DNA of 64,000 bases, taken from assembly GCF_003053725.1 (NCBI RefSeq), contig NZ_QAYC01000011.1, positions 79,563 through 143,562 on the forward strand. The letters are read 5' to 3'. Shown here piece after piece: positions 34,252 through 43,344 of this stretch. Numbering within the stretch: position 1 is the first letter of the stretch; each line of letters begins with the position of its first letter. Below the pieces are notes generated by a model, which did no database searches, was not told where the DNA came from, and worked only from the letters and a program-made list of their open reading frames with translations. A program made the position numbers and the translations under genes. This DNA is from Rhodovulum kholense (lineage in GTDB: Bacteria; Pseudomonadota; Alphaproteobacteria; Rhodobacterales; Rhodobacteraceae).

Positions 34252-34293
34252 CATGTCAACACAGTTTCGGGGAGGAGCGGAGGTGAGGACGCG

Positions 34294-34983
34294 ATGAGCG
34301 AGGCCGATACAGGGGCCTGGATCAGGCCGGTCGAGAAACAAAGCCTGAGCGAACAGGCCTATAGGGGATTGCGTCAGGCGCTGATGCGGGGCGAGTTGCA
34401 GCCCGGCACGGTGCTGACGCTGCGCCCGCTGTCCCAGCGATTCGGGATCAGCGCGACACCGATGCGCGAGGCGCTGATGCGGCTGGTGGCCGAGAATGCG
34501 CTGCGGCTCGATGCGCGGGGGCGGACCTGCGTGCCGCATCTGACCCGCGGCATCCTGATGGAGATCCGCAGCATCCGCGAGCATCTGGAGGGCAATGCCG
34601 CGGCCGAGGCGGCGCGGGTGGCCGCGCCCGGGGATATCGATGCGCTGGAGGACATGCACCGCCGGATGATCGCGGCGCAGGATGCGGGCGATTTCGCCGA
34701 TGCGATCGGCGAGAATACCCGCTTTCACCTGATGCTGTGCGAGATGGCCGGGCAGCCGGTCGCGCTCGATCTGGTGTCCAATCTCTGGATGCGCTGCGGG
34801 CCGATCCTGTCGCACCTCTACGATGGCGGCATCCCCCCCAACTGGGAGCCGCACCCCCATCGCCGGATCGTCGCGGCGATCCGCGCGGGCGATGCCGCGG
34901 CCGCCCGCGACGCCCTGATCTACGACATTCGCGGCAATGGCGAGGGGCTTCTGGCCCATGTCGCCGACAGCCTGCCCGATTAG
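34294..34983 (+). CDS. GntR-family regulator with FCD domain, local control of the LIV operon
   Basis: A 229-residue regulator. The winged helix is at about 18-85 (LRQALMRGELQPGTVLTL, RFGISATPMREALMRL), and the FCD domain at about 90-215 (IREHLEGNAAAEAA, NTRFHLMLCEMAGQP, then HRRIVAAIRAGDAAAA). A strong GGAGG-containing leader precedes the start. It is divergent from the quinone oxidoreductase gene with a TTGTTATAACAA palindrome in between. It probably represses the long minus-strand operon until the imported compound binds. Confidence 0.9.
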   Translation: MSEADTGAWIRPVEKQSLSEQAYRGLRQALMRGELQPGTVLTLRPLSQRFGISATPMREALMRLVAENALRLDARGRTCVPHLTRGILMEIRSIREHLEGNAAAEAARVAAPGDIDALEDMHRRMIAAQDAGDFADAIGENTRFHLMLCEMAGQPVALDLVSNLWMRCGPILSHLYDGGIPPNWEPHPHRRIVAAIRAGDAAAARDALIYDIRGNGEGLLAHVADSLPD

Positions 34984-34992
34984 GGCAGGCTG
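34968..34992. terminator. Bidirectional hairpin at the GntR / oxidoreductase junction
   Basis: A 10-base perfect stem, CAGCCTGCCC (34968-34977) with GGGCAGGCTG (34983-34992), 5-base loop, overlaps the GntR stop and lies just before the end of the convergent gene. There is no T-run, but the position suits a shared terminator. Confidence 0.6.
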
Positions 34993-35001
34993 CGGGCAGG
35001 C

Positions 35002-37815
35002 TCAGGCGGCGGCCAGATCGGCGATGAGCCCCAGCGGGTGACGGGCCGGGACATTGGCCAGCCGCTCGGTCTGGCAGCGACAGGAAAAGCCGGTGGCGAG
35101 GACCGGCGCCCCGGCCTCGATCTTCGGCGCCCAGGACATGGCGAACAGGCGTTTCGAGACGGTCTGGTGGCGGGTCTTGTGCCCGAAGAGCCCCGCCATG
35201 CCGCAACAGCCGGTGGCGGGGGTGTCGATTTCCACGCCCAGGGCCGCGAAGACCCGGCGCCAGTCGGCGGCGGCCTGCGCCGCGCCGGTCGCCTCGGTGC
35301 AATGTGTGAAAAGCCTCGGCGCCGGGCCTGTCGCGGCGAGATCGGGAAAGCGGCGGCCCGCCGCGAGCTCGCGAGAGAGGAATTCCTGCGGCAGCAGCAC
35401 GGGCGGCAGCGCGATGCCCGCCTGCGGATAATCCTGCCGCAGCTGCATCACCAGCGCCGGGTCGAGCCCGATCAGCGGCGCGCCGGTTGCGGCGGCGGCC
35501 TCAAGATGCCGCCTGAGGCGGTCGGCCATCGTTTTGAAGCGCGGATCGCCCAGGCTTTGCGCGGTCTTGCCCGCGGGACGCATCGCAAGCATGCGCGGCC
35601 GGTAGCCAAGCGCCTTCAGCCCGGCCAGCGCATCGGTCCGCGCCGCACCGTCGAACAGCGCCGAGAACCAGTCCTCGATGACGATCACCGTGCCCTCGGG
35701 CAGCGGCCGGGCCAGATCGGCGGCGCCGATCCGGTCGGCGCGGGGCAGGGCGGGGGCCAGTGCCTTGGGCAGATCGACCGTGCCGGTCAGCGCCCCCCCG
35801 ATCCGGGCCAGCAGCGGCCAGACCGGGCGCAACATCGGCGCAAGGGCCTGAAGCGTCACGCTTTCCCGCTCGGCCAGCAGCATCAGCCGGTCGGCCAGCG
35901 GGCGCGCTTTCCGGGCATAGAGATCGGCATAGAAGGCCGCGCGCATGGCGGGGATGTCGACCTGCACCGGGCAGCTCGACGCGCAGGCCTTGCAGCCGAG
36001 GCAGGCATCGAGCGTCGCTGTCAGATCGGCCTCGAGCGCGGCATCCACGCGGCCCTTCAGCCGCGCCTGCCGCCAGGCGCGCAGCGCATCAGCCCGGCCC
36101 TTGGGGCTTTGGCGCAGATCGGCGGTGGCCTTGAAGGAGGGGCACATCGGCGTCGCCGCGGCATAGGACAGGCATTGCGCATTGCCGTTGCAGCGAAAGG
36201 CGCGGGTCAGCGCATCGCCCTCGGGCGCGTTGAAGGGGCGGAACGGGATGTCGTCGATGGCGGGCACGGGTGCGTCAAGGCCCACCAGCTTGCCCGGATT
36301 GCAGCGCCCGGCCGGGTCGAAGGCGGCCTTGACGCCCTGCAGGCCCGCATAGGCTTCGGGCCCGATCCAGTCGCGCAGATAGGCGCCGCGCACCCCCTTG
36401 CCATGTTCGCCCCAGAAGATGCCGCCATGCTTGCGGGTCAGCGCGAAGACCGCGTCCGAGACGGCGACCAGCCTCTCGCGGTCGGTGTCGATGTTCAGCG
36501 CGGGCCGCACATGCAGACAGCCGACATCGACATGGCCATAGATCCCGAACTCGAGCCCATGGGCGTCCAGCACCGCCAGAAAGTCGTCGAGGAAGGCGGG
36601 CAGGTTTTCGGGCGGCACCACGCAATCCTCGACAAAGGCCACGGGGCGCGCGCGCCCGTCGACCTTGCCCAGAAGCCCGACACCCGCCGAACGCACCGCC
36701 CAGAGTTCGCGGATCTCGGCGGCATCGCGCGCCATGTGGATCGCCCGGGCGCCGGGCAGGGCCCTTATCGCGGTCTCGCAGGCGGTCAGGCGGGATTGCA
36801 GATCGTCCGGGTCTTCGCCGTTGAACTCGATGAAGACATAGGCCAGCGGCTGGCCACGGCTTGCGCGCAGCGCGGGCGGCAGCCGGGTCAGGATGCCCGC
36901 GCCATCGGCCAGCTTCTGTACCCGCTCGTCCATCACCTCGATGGCGGTGGGCTCGAACTCGGCCAGCGGCAGGGCCGAGGCCAGCGCCTCGCGGAAGCTG
37001 CCGAAGCCCGCGACCAGCAGGCGCTTTTCGCGCGCGAGCGGGCGAAGGGCCACGCGGATTTTCGTGACAAGCCCCAGCGTGCCCTCGGCGCCCAGAAACA
37101 GCCGCCACCACTCGAAGCCGCCCGGCTCGGGGCAGGCGCGGTCCAGATCGTAGCCGGTGAAGCGGCGGTTCAGCCGGGGCGTCGCCGCGATGAAGGCCGC
37201 GCGGCCCCCCCGGGCGGCGGCCTCGGCCGCGTCCAGCATCGGGCGGGCCCAGTCGGGGGCGGGGACGAGGCTGGACAGCAGGCCCTCGGGCCGGGCGATC
37301 TCGAGCGCGAGGATATTGTCCGAGGTCTTGCCATAGACCCGGCTGCCCTTGCCCGAGGCATCGGTCGAGACCATGCCGCCGATGGTGCAGCGGGTCGAGG
37401 TCGAGGTCTCGGGCGCGAAGAACACCCCATGCGGGCGCAGCCGCTCGTTCAGATCGTCCAGCACCATGCCCGGTTCGACATCGGCCCAGCCTTCGGCGGC
37501 ATCGAAATCCAGCAGCCGGTGCATGTGGCGGCGGGTGTCGACGATGACCCCGCGGCTGAGGCTCTGGCCATTGGTGCCGGTGCCGCCGCCTCGCGCGGTG
37601 ATGGGCATTCCGGCAAAGCGCGGCGCGGCCATGACCCGTTCCAGCGTGACCATGTCGGCGGCATCCATCGGCGCCACGACCAGATCGGGCATCACCTGAT
37701 AGACCGAATTGTCGGTCGACATCGCCGTGCGCAGCGCCCGGTCGGTCTCGATCTCGCCCCGGAACCCGGCGGCGCGCAGCGCGGTCGTGAGGGCAGGCGG
37801 GCTTTGATCGGTCAT
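35002..37815 (-). CDS. FAD-linked oxidoreductase fused to Fe-S domain (YdiJ/GlcD-GlcF-like)
   Basis: A 937-residue protein. Residues about 1-480 are an FAD-binding-4 oxidase domain of the D-2-hydroxyacid dehydrogenase type (ITARGGGTGTNGQSLSRG, STRCTIGGMVSTDASGKGS, FWGEHGKGVRGAYL). A Cys-rich [4Fe-4S] region follows (RCNGNAQCL, MCPSFK, then CLGCKACASSCP), and then a C-terminal GlcF-like half with TGCCGMAGLFGH. E. coli YdiJ has the same order and about 1018 residues. The likely role is oxidation of a D-2-hydroxy acid, with electrons leaving through the Fe-S part. It is divergent from a LysR gene. ATG 37815 has GAAAGG upstream. Confidence 0.9.
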   Translation of the reverse strand: MTDQSPPALTTALRAAGFRGEIETDRALRTAMSTDNSVYQVMPDLVVAPMDAADMVTLERVMAAPRFAGMPITARGGGTGTNGQSLSRGVIVDTRRHMHRLLDFDAAEGWADVEPGMVLDDLNERLRPHGVFFAPETSTSTRCTIGGMVSTDASGKGSRVYGKTSDNILALEIARPEGLLSSLVPAPDWARPMLDAAEAAARGGRAAFIAATPRLNRRFTGYDLDRACPEPGGFEWWRLFLGAEGTLGLVTKIRVALRPLAREKRLLVAGFGSFREALASALPLAEFEPTAIEVMDERVQKLADGAGILTRLPPALRASRGQPLAYVFIEFNGEDPDDLQSRLTACETAIRALPGARAIHMARDAAEIRELWAVRSAGVGLLGKVDGRARPVAFVEDCVVPPENLPAFLDDFLAVLDAHGLEFGIYGHVDVGCLHVRPALNIDTDRERLVAVSDAVFALTRKHGGIFWGEHGKGVRGAYLRDWIGPEAYAGLQGVKAAFDPAGRCNPGKLVGLDAPVPAIDDIPFRPFNAPEGDALTRAFRCNGNAQCLSYAAATPMCPSFKATADLRQSPKGRADALRAWRQARLKGRVDAALEADLTATLDACLGCKACASSCPVQVDIPAMRAAFYADLYARKARPLADRLMLLAERESVTLQALAPMLRPVWPLLARIGGALTGTVDLPKALAPALPRADRIGAADLARPLPEGTVIVIEDWFSALFDGAARTDALAGLKALGYRPRMLAMRPAGKTAQSLGDPRFKTMADRLRRHLEAAAATGAPLIGLDPALVMQLRQDYPQAGIALPPVLLPQEFLSRELAAGRRFPDLAATGPAPRLFTHCTEATGAAQAAADWRRVFAALGVEIDTPATGCCGMAGLFGHKTRHQTVSKRLFAMSWAPKIEAGAPVLATGFSCRCQTERLANVPARHPLGLIADLAAA

Positions 37816-37888
37816 GGCGGCCTTTCGCGGTGTCTTCGGGTCGGGGGATCTTGAACCACAGATCCCGGCTTCGTAGAAATGGAAAGAC

Positions 37889-38791
37889 ATGAAGCTGGGT
37901 TCGGAAAATCTGAATATCACGCTCCGCCACCTGCGGGCGCTGCATGCGATCCGGGCGCAGGGCAGTTTCGCGCGGGCGGCAGAGGCGCTGGGGGTCGTGC
38001 CCTCGGCTCTGACCGAGACCGTGCGCCAGGCCGAAGAGGAGGTCGGGGCCCCGCTTTTCGACCGCCGGATGCGGCCGCCGCAGCCGACGCCGCTGGGGCT
38101 GGCCTTCCTTGAGGAAACCGCGCCGGTGCTGGCCGGTCTCGACCGGGCGCTTGGGCGGATGCGGGCGCAGGCTGGGCTGAGCGCGGGGCGGCTTGCGGTC
38201 GGCGCCGCGCCCTCGGCCATTGGCGATCTGGTCGGGCCCGCGCTGGCGCGGTTCCGCGCGGCGCATCCGGGGATTTCCTGCCTCTTGCATGACGATGTGG
38301 CCGAGCGGCTGGCGGGGCTTGTTTCGGACGGGACGCTGGATCTGGCGGTGGCGGGGCGGGCGCGGCAAAGCCCCGACCTGACCCAGACCGAGCTGCGGCG
38401 CGATCCGTTCGGGCTGGCCTGCGGGGCGGGGCACCGGCTGGCCGCGCGGGGTGCCGTGACCCTGTCCGAGATCGATCCGGCCGAGGTCATCACGCTGTCA
38501 GCCGAGACCGGCACGCGGCAATTGCTGGCGGGCGCCGCGGCCCTGCCCGAGGCGCTGAAAGAGACCGGACTGCAGGCGCATTCGACCATCGCGCAGCTCT
38601 GCATGATCCGGGCCGGGCTGGGGGTCGCGTTGATGCCGAAAGCGGCGGTGGGGCTGTTCGGCGATCCGGCGATCCGGTTCGTTCCGGTGACGGATCTGGG
38701 GCTTTGGCGGGCGCTTTACCTGCTGGAACCGGCGCGGCGGGCGCGGTCGCATGTGGCGGCGGCGTTTCTGGAAGAGCTGGGGGCGCGCTAG
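37889..38791 (+). CDS. LysR-family regulator
   Basis: A 300-residue LysR protein: HTH at about 12-70 (LRHLRALHAIRAQGSFARAA, PSALTETVRQAEEEVGAPLF), then a periplasmic-binding-like effector domain (LAVGAAPSAIGDLVGP onward). It is divergent from the FAD/Fe-S oxidoreductase by 73 bases, so it most likely activates that gene in response to its hydroxy-acid substrate. Its C-terminus converges on the DeoR gene with a 9-base gap. Confidence 0.92.
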   Translation: MKLGSENLNITLRHLRALHAIRAQGSFARAAEALGVVPSALTETVRQAEEEVGAPLFDRRMRPPQPTPLGLAFLEETAPVLAGLDRALGRMRAQAGLSAGRLAVGAAPSAIGDLVGPALARFRAAHPGISCLLHDDVAERLAGLVSDGTLDLAVAGRARQSPDLTQTELRRDPFGLACGAGHRLAARGAVTLSEIDPAEVITLSAETGTRQLLAGAAALPEALKETGLQAHSTIAQLCMIRAGLGVALMPKAAVGLFGDPAIRFVPVTDLGLWRALYLLEPARRARSHVAAAFLEELGAR

Positions 38792-38800
38792 GGCGAGGGT

Positions 38801-39571
38801 TCAGGCGCCGGGGCGGAGCGGGGCGTAATGGACCTCGCCGCGGGGCAGGCGCAGGCTGCGGTCGGCGGCCTCGTCGGTGACCAGATGCCCGATTTCGTCC
38901 AGACGGCAGATCGAGACCCGGCTTTCGGTGCCGATCTTTTCCGAATGGCACAGCATGATGCAGTCGCGCGACCGGCGCATCATGGCGCGGGCGACCTCGG
39001 CCTCGTGCAGGGCGTAATCGGTGGCGCCCCGGTCGGCATGCAGCCCGACCGGCGAGATCACCGCGTAATCGGCGAGGAAGCGGTCGATTTCCGACAGGGT
39101 CATCTCGCCATAGGTGGCGGGCACATCGGCATGGGGCCGCCCGCCCAACAGAAGCGTGTCGCAGGTCTGGGCGGGACCGGCGAGCCGGGCGATGTCGAGC
39201 GAATTGGTGATGATCCGCATGTCGCCCACCCGCGCCAGCGCCCGGGCAAAGGCGCAGGTGGTGGTGCCCGCATCCACGAAGACGGTCGAGCCGGGCGGGA
39301 TCAGCGTCGCGGCCAGCGCGCCGATGGCAGCCTTCTTGCCGGCATGGGCGACCAGACGTTCGGAAAAGGCGGGCTCGGGGGCGATGTCGCGCTCGACCGG
39401 GGTGGCGCCGCCATGGACCCGGACCAGAACGCCCTCCTGCTCCATCTCCATCAGGTCGCGGCGCACGGTTTCGCGCGAGACATCGAACATCCGCGCCAGC
39501 TGGTTGGTGAAAACCCGGCGCTCGACGGCCAGAAGCTCCAGCACCCTGGATTGTCTTTCATAGGACTGCAT
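38801..39571 (-). CDS. DeoR-family regulator, likely repressor of the 39.8-51.4 kb gene run
   Basis: A 256-residue DeoR regulator: N-terminal winged helix (YERQSRVLELL, VSRETVRRDLMEMEQEGVLVRVHGG, residues 3-57), then a sugar-phosphate-isomerase-like domain with VFVDAGTTTCAFA (about 95-107), IITNSLDIARL and LLLGGRPH. DeoR proteins usually bind phosphorylated ligands. It is divergent from the phosphatase gene at 39843, separated by a 270-base AT-rich region. A phosphorylated effector would fit the phosphatase and kinase-fold genes in the run. Confidence 0.92.
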   Translation of the reverse strand: MQSYERQSRVLELLAVERRVFTNQLARMFDVSRETVRRDLMEMEQEGVLVRVHGGATPVERDIAPEPAFSERLVAHAGKKAAIGALAATLIPPGSTVFVDAGTTTCAFARALARVGDMRIITNSLDIARLAGPAQTCDTLLLGGRPHADVPATYGEMTLSEIDRFLADYAVISPVGLHADRGATDYALHEAEVARAMMRRSRDCIMLCHSEKIGTESRVSICRLDEIGHLVTDEAADRSLRLPRGEVHYAPLRPGA

Positions 39572-39842
39572 CTTTGGCGGCCTCTTGTTACCTGCGGATA
39601 CCCTAACAGGTTGCAGGGGATTCGCCACATCGACGTTGAATTTTTGTGGATTTATGGGCAAAATACCGCAGGAATTGGCAAGTTGCCTGCATATCATCTG
39701 CACTTTTGCCACGCAAACTCGCGCAATCCTCGGGCATTTTGCGAAATGTGAGGCATTTTGTGCGTTTTTCTTGACTTGAGGGCACGCCTTTGTGGAGGCT
39801 GGCGGCAGAACACATCGAAATGCAAGACCGGGGTTGGCACTT
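39572..39842. promoter_or_regulatory. AT-rich divergent control region of the DeoR gene and the catabolic run
   Basis: A 270-base gap, markedly AT-richer than its neighbours. GGCATTTTG occurs at 39733-39741 and 39752-39760 (19-base period), and the first copy is part of CATTT-TGCG-AAATG. A TTGACTTG -35-like box begins at 39771. DeoR-type repressors often use spaced direct repeats, so these are candidate operators. Confidence 0.5.
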
Positions 39843-40637
39843 ATGAGCGAGTTGGGCGATGCGCTGCGTTTCGCGAACGACACGGCGGACGAGGCGGGGC
39901 GCATCGCGCTGCAGCATTTCCGCCAGCCGCTGGATGTCGAGAGCAAGGCCGATGACAGCCCCGTGACCCTGGCCGACCGCGCGGTCGAGGCGCTGATGCG
40001 CGACCGGATCATGGCGCGCTTCCCCGCCCATGGCATCTTCGGCGAGGAAGAGGCGCCGCTGCGCCCCGACAGCGACCATCTTTGGGTGGTCGATCCGATC
40101 GACGGCACCAAGAGCTATGTCACCGGCAATCCGCTGTTCGGCGGGCTGATGGCGCTTTTGAAGGACGGCGCGCCCTGTCTGGGCCAGATCGACATGCCCG
40201 CGCTTGGCGAACGCTGGTGCGGGGTCGCGGGCCAGGCCACCACCCTGAACGGCCGGCCCTGCCGCACCAGCGGCTGTACCGATCCGGCCGGGGCCTTCGC
40301 CTATACGACCGATCCCATGCTGTTTGCGGGCGCCGATACCGAGGTGCTGGAGATGCTGCGCCGGTCGGTCCGGATGCTGCGCTTCGGCGGCGATTGCTAT
40401 GCCTATGCGCTGCTGGCCTCGGGCCATTGCGATCTGGTGCTGGAAACCGGGCTGCAGCCTTACGACTACCTGCCGCTGGTGCAGGTCATCCGCGGCGCGG
40501 GCGGGGTCATCACCGACTGGCAGGGCCAGCCGCTTGGCGTCGGATCGAGCGGCGAGGTGCTGGCCGCGGCCACGCCCGAGCTGCATGCCGCGATGCTGGA
40601 CCGGATTGCACGCCTGCGGGCAGGGCAGGCGGCCTGA
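39843..40637 (+). CDS. Inositol-monophosphatase-family phosphatase (HisN-like)
   Basis: A 264-residue Mg-dependent phosphatase of the IMPase superfamily: GEEEAPL (metal 1 ligands), VVDPIDGTKSYV (the DPxDGT motif, residues about 82-92) and the late PYDYLPL in place of the usual WDxA. It resembles the histidinol-phosphatase subgroup. It is the first gene after the DeoR-controlled promoter and 72 bases before the binding-protein gene. In this setting it would remove phosphate from a small catabolic intermediate or import product rather than serve histidine synthesis; this is inferred. Confidence 0.88.
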   Translation: MSELGDALRFANDTADEAGRIALQHFRQPLDVESKADDSPVTLADRAVEALMRDRIMARFPAHGIFGEEEAPLRPDSDHLWVVDPIDGTKSYVTGNPLFGGLMALLKDGAPCLGQIDMPALGERWCGVAGQATTLNGRPCRTSGCTDPAGAFAYTTDPMLFAGADTEVLEMLRRSVRMLRFGGDCYAYALLASGHCDLVLETGLQPYDYLPLVQVIRGAGGVITDWQGQPLGVGSSGEVLAAATPELHAAMLDRIARLRAGQAA

Positions 40638-40709
40638 GGCAGCGATCCCGGATCAACCGGGGCCTGCCGTCATGACGACAACAGACAGACCAACAAGGAG
40701 TGGACGACC

Positions 40710-42284
40710 ATGGATAGGCGGAATTTTCTCCGATACGGCGCGATGGCCGGGGCGGCGCTGGGGGCGGCGCGGATCAACCCCGATTTCTTCTTCAGCTCGG
40801 CCTTTGCGCAGGAGGCCCGCCCGCTGGTCTTCCTGTCGGCCGAGAACATCACCGGCAACTGGGACCCGACCGCGCACACGACGCTGTCGCAGACCAATAT
40901 CGAGGGCTTCGTCATGGGCTATCTGACCCGGGCCCCGATGCGCCCCGACGATCCCGAAAAGGTGGTCTATGAACTCGCGACCGAGATCGCGGAACTGGAT
41001 GCCCACCGGTTGCAGATCAAGCTGCGCGAGGGCGTCACCTTCCATGACGGCAAGCCCTTCACCGCCGAGGACGTCAAGGCGACTTTCGAATACGGCGCCA
41101 AGCTCGACCGGCCCAAGCAGGTCTATCCGGGCGGCCCCGACACCTTCGCAGTCGAGACCCCCGACGATCATACGGTGATCGTCGATACCTCGAAGGGCGG
41201 CTATGGCGCCTCGCTGTTCATCTTCCTCGCCTCCTATCTGCCGATCCTGTCCGCGAAGGACGTGGCCGAGGGCCCCAAGGGGGTGCTGTCGCAGCGGCTG
41301 AACGGCACCGGCCCGTTCCGCTTTGTCGAACAGCGCGGCAACGACACGGTGATGGAGGCCTATGAGGGCTATTTCCGCGGCGCCCCCAAGGTCACGGGCG
41401 TCACCTTCTCGTTCGTGGGCGATGCGACGACGCGGATGCTGTCGCTGATGAACGGGCAGGCCGATGTCATCGAGCGGCTGGAACCCGAACAGGTCGAGAC
41501 GCTGGAGAAACGCGACGACATCAAGATCTCGCGGCTGGTCTCGGTCGAGAACAAGTACCTGTGGTTCCGCTGTTCCAAGCCGCCCTTCGACGACTGGCGC
41601 GTCCGCAAGGCCGCCTGCCATGCCATCGACCGCAGCATGATCATGGAGATCATGGGCTCGGCCGGCGAGGCCTCGTCGAATTTCGTCTCGCCGATCAAGT
41701 TCGGCTATGTCGATCTGGAGAATTACCCCGAATACGATCCCGAGGAATGCCAGCGCCTGCTGGCCGAGGCGGGCTATCCGGGCGGCGAGGGCCTGCCCGA
41801 GCTGGAATACATCACCTCGACCGGCTTCTATCCCAAGACCAAGGAATATGGCGAGCTGATCGCGGCGCTGCTGCAGGAACAGGGCTTTCCGGTCACGCTG
41901 AACGTGATGGAGGTCGCGGCCTGGAACGAGCGGCTTTACGACCGCCCCGGCGGCGGCCCGGGCCATATGGTCGATTGCGGCTGGTCCACCGGCTCGCCCG
42001 AACCCGATCTGGTGTTGCGCACGCATTTCCATTCCAGCTCCAAGCGGATCTGCGGCATCGTCGATCCCGAGATCGACGCGGCGCTCGATGCCGAACGCGA
42101 TGCGCCCTCGCTGGAGGCGCGCAAGGAAAGCCTGCAGACGAACCTGATGCCGATGCTGGCCGAGAAGGTTCCGGCGCTGAGCCTGTTCACCTCGGTGCTG
42201 ATCCACGGGATGCGGGCCAATGTGGACGGGCTCTTCATCTATCCCGATGGCCAGTCCGATGCGTCCGTGACGACCCTCGGCTGA
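40710..42284 (+). CDS. Dpp/Opp-type extracytoplasmic solute-binding protein (family 5)
   Basis: A 524-residue binding protein with a twin-arginine-like signal (MDRRNFLRYGAMAGAALGAA; cleavage likely after AFA near residue 33) and family-5 landmarks: ATEIAELDAHRLQIKLREGV, FHDGKPFTAEDVKATFEYGA and VRKAACHAIDR. AAGGAG precedes the start. Family-5 proteins bind peptides, glycosides, opines, nickel or phospholipid head-group compounds. It supplies the permeases at 42364 and 43344. A long stable hairpin follows the gene, as is common for abundant binding proteins. Confidence 0.93.
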   Translation: MDRRNFLRYGAMAGAALGAARINPDFFFSSAFAQEARPLVFLSAENITGNWDPTAHTTLSQTNIEGFVMGYLTRAPMRPDDPEKVVYELATEIAELDAHRLQIKLREGVTFHDGKPFTAEDVKATFEYGAKLDRPKQVYPGGPDTFAVETPDDHTVIVDTSKGGYGASLFIFLASYLPILSAKDVAEGPKGVLSQRLNGTGPFRFVEQRGNDTVMEAYEGYFRGAPKVTGVTFSFVGDATTRMLSLMNGQADVIERLEPEQVETLEKRDDIKISRLVSVENKYLWFRCSKPPFDDWRVRKAACHAIDRSMIMEIMGSAGEASSNFVSPIKFGYVDLENYPEYDPEECQRLLAEAGYPGGEGLPELEYITSTGFYPKTKEYGELIAALLQEQGFPVTLNVMEVAAWNERLYDRPGGGPGHMVDCGWSTGSPEPDLVLRTHFHSSSKRICGIVDPEIDAALDAERDAPSLEARKESLQTNLMPMLAEKVPALSLFTSVLIHGMRANVDGLFIYPDGQSDASVTTLG

Positions 42285-42290
42285 CCGGCC

Positions 42291-42328
42291 GGCCGGAGCC
42301 CCGCCACTCCTCCTTGGGGGCTCCGGCC
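42291..42328 (+). terminator. 12-bp stem-loop after the binding-protein gene
   Basis: Arms GGCCGGAGCCCC (42291-42302) and GGGGCTCCGGCC (42317-42328), perfect over 12 bases with a 14-base loop, in the 79-base gap before the permease gene. It is likely an mRNA-stabilising or partial-termination hairpin that keeps binding-protein transcript in excess. Confidence 0.7.
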
Positions 42329-42363
42329 ATTGACGGGACTGCCACGCATTCGGGAGCTTGCCG

Positions 42364-43344
42364 ATGTTCATCCTACGATTCCTCGCGCGGCGGCTGGGGC
42401 AGGGCGCGATCATCATCTTTCTGGTCTCGGCCCTGATCTTCACGCTGTTGCGCGTCGTGCCGGGCGATCCGGTGCGGCTGATGGTGGGGGGCATGGCCCC
42501 CGACACCCTGGTCGAGGAAATCGCCGCCGAAATGGGGCTGCGCGATCCGATCCATGTCCAGTTCGGCCGCTACATGGGCAAGGTGCTGCAGGGCGATCTG
42601 GGCGAATCCTTCGTGCGGCCCGCCAGCGGCGCGGCCGTGGGAGGCGCGAGCTTCGACGATTCCACCCGGGGCGAGCGCGCCAAGGTACTGGACCTGATCG
42701 CCGAGACCGCGCCGATGACCCTGCAACTGGCGGTGCTGGCCATGGTCTTTGCGCTGATGATCGGGGTGCCCATCGGCGTCTGGGGCGGGCTTTACCCGGG
42801 GCGGCTGCCCGACCGGCTGGCGCTTTATACCTCGTCGCTGTTCGTGAGCCTGCCGAATTTCTGGCTGGGGATCGTTCTGGCGCTGTTGTTGTCGGTCAAG
42901 CTGAACCTTCTGCCCGCCATCGGCTATCGGGGCTTTTCCTACACCATTCTGCCGGCGCTGGTGCTGGCGGTCGAGATCGCGCCCTTCATCATCCGCACCC
43001 TGACCGTCTCGGTCGCGGGCGTGATGGGCCAGAGCTTCATCGACATCGCGAAGGTGCGCGGCCTCTCGCGCAACCAGATCGTCTTTCGCCATGCGCTGAA
43101 GAATTCGGCGGTGCCGCTTCTGAACCTTCTGGGCGTGCAGTTCTCGATGCTTCTGGGCGGGGTTCTCGTGATCGAGTTCATCTTCGACTATCCGGGGCTC
43201 GGCCTTCTGACCATCAACGCGGTGATGCAGCGCGATTTCCCGCTGATCCAGGGCATCGCCATCGTCACCGCCGCCGTCTTCGTCCTGATCAACATCGCCG
43301 TGGACCTTCTGGCCACCGCCATCGATCCGAGGCTCGATTACTGA
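42364..43344 (+). CDS. Dpp/Opp-type ABC permease 1 (DppB-like)
   Basis: A 326-residue permease with six predicted helices. It has the DppB start FLARRLGQGAIIIFLVSALIF, the VVPGDPVRLMVGG loop and, near residue 220-250, the EAA-type coupling loop (IDIAKVRGLSRNQIVFRHAL). ATG 42364 follows a GGGAG site. The periplasmic loop after helix 1 has an unusual insert (SGAAVGGASFDDSTRGERA). Its stop overlaps the next start (TGATG). Confidence 0.92.
   Translation: MFILRFLARRLGQGAIIIFLVSALIFTLLRVVPGDPVRLMVGGMAPDTLVEEIAAEMGLRDPIHVQFGRYMGKVLQGDLGESFVRPASGAAVGGASFDDSTRGERAKVLDLIAETAPMTLQLAVLAMVFALMIGVPIGVWGGLYPGRLPDRLALYTSSLFVSLPNFWLGIVLALLLSVKLNLLPAIGYRGFSYTILPALVLAVEIAPFIIRTLTVSVAGVMGQSFIDIAKVRGLSRNQIVFRHALKNSAVPLLNLLGVQFSMLLGGVLVIEFIFDYPGLGLLTINAVMQRDFPLIQGIAIVTAAVFVLINIAVDLLATAIDPRLDY

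Noticed and set aside
35038..37854. 938-codon plus-strand frame opposite the FAD/Fe-S oxidoreductase
   Set aside because: Shadow of a gene with clear domains on the other strand.
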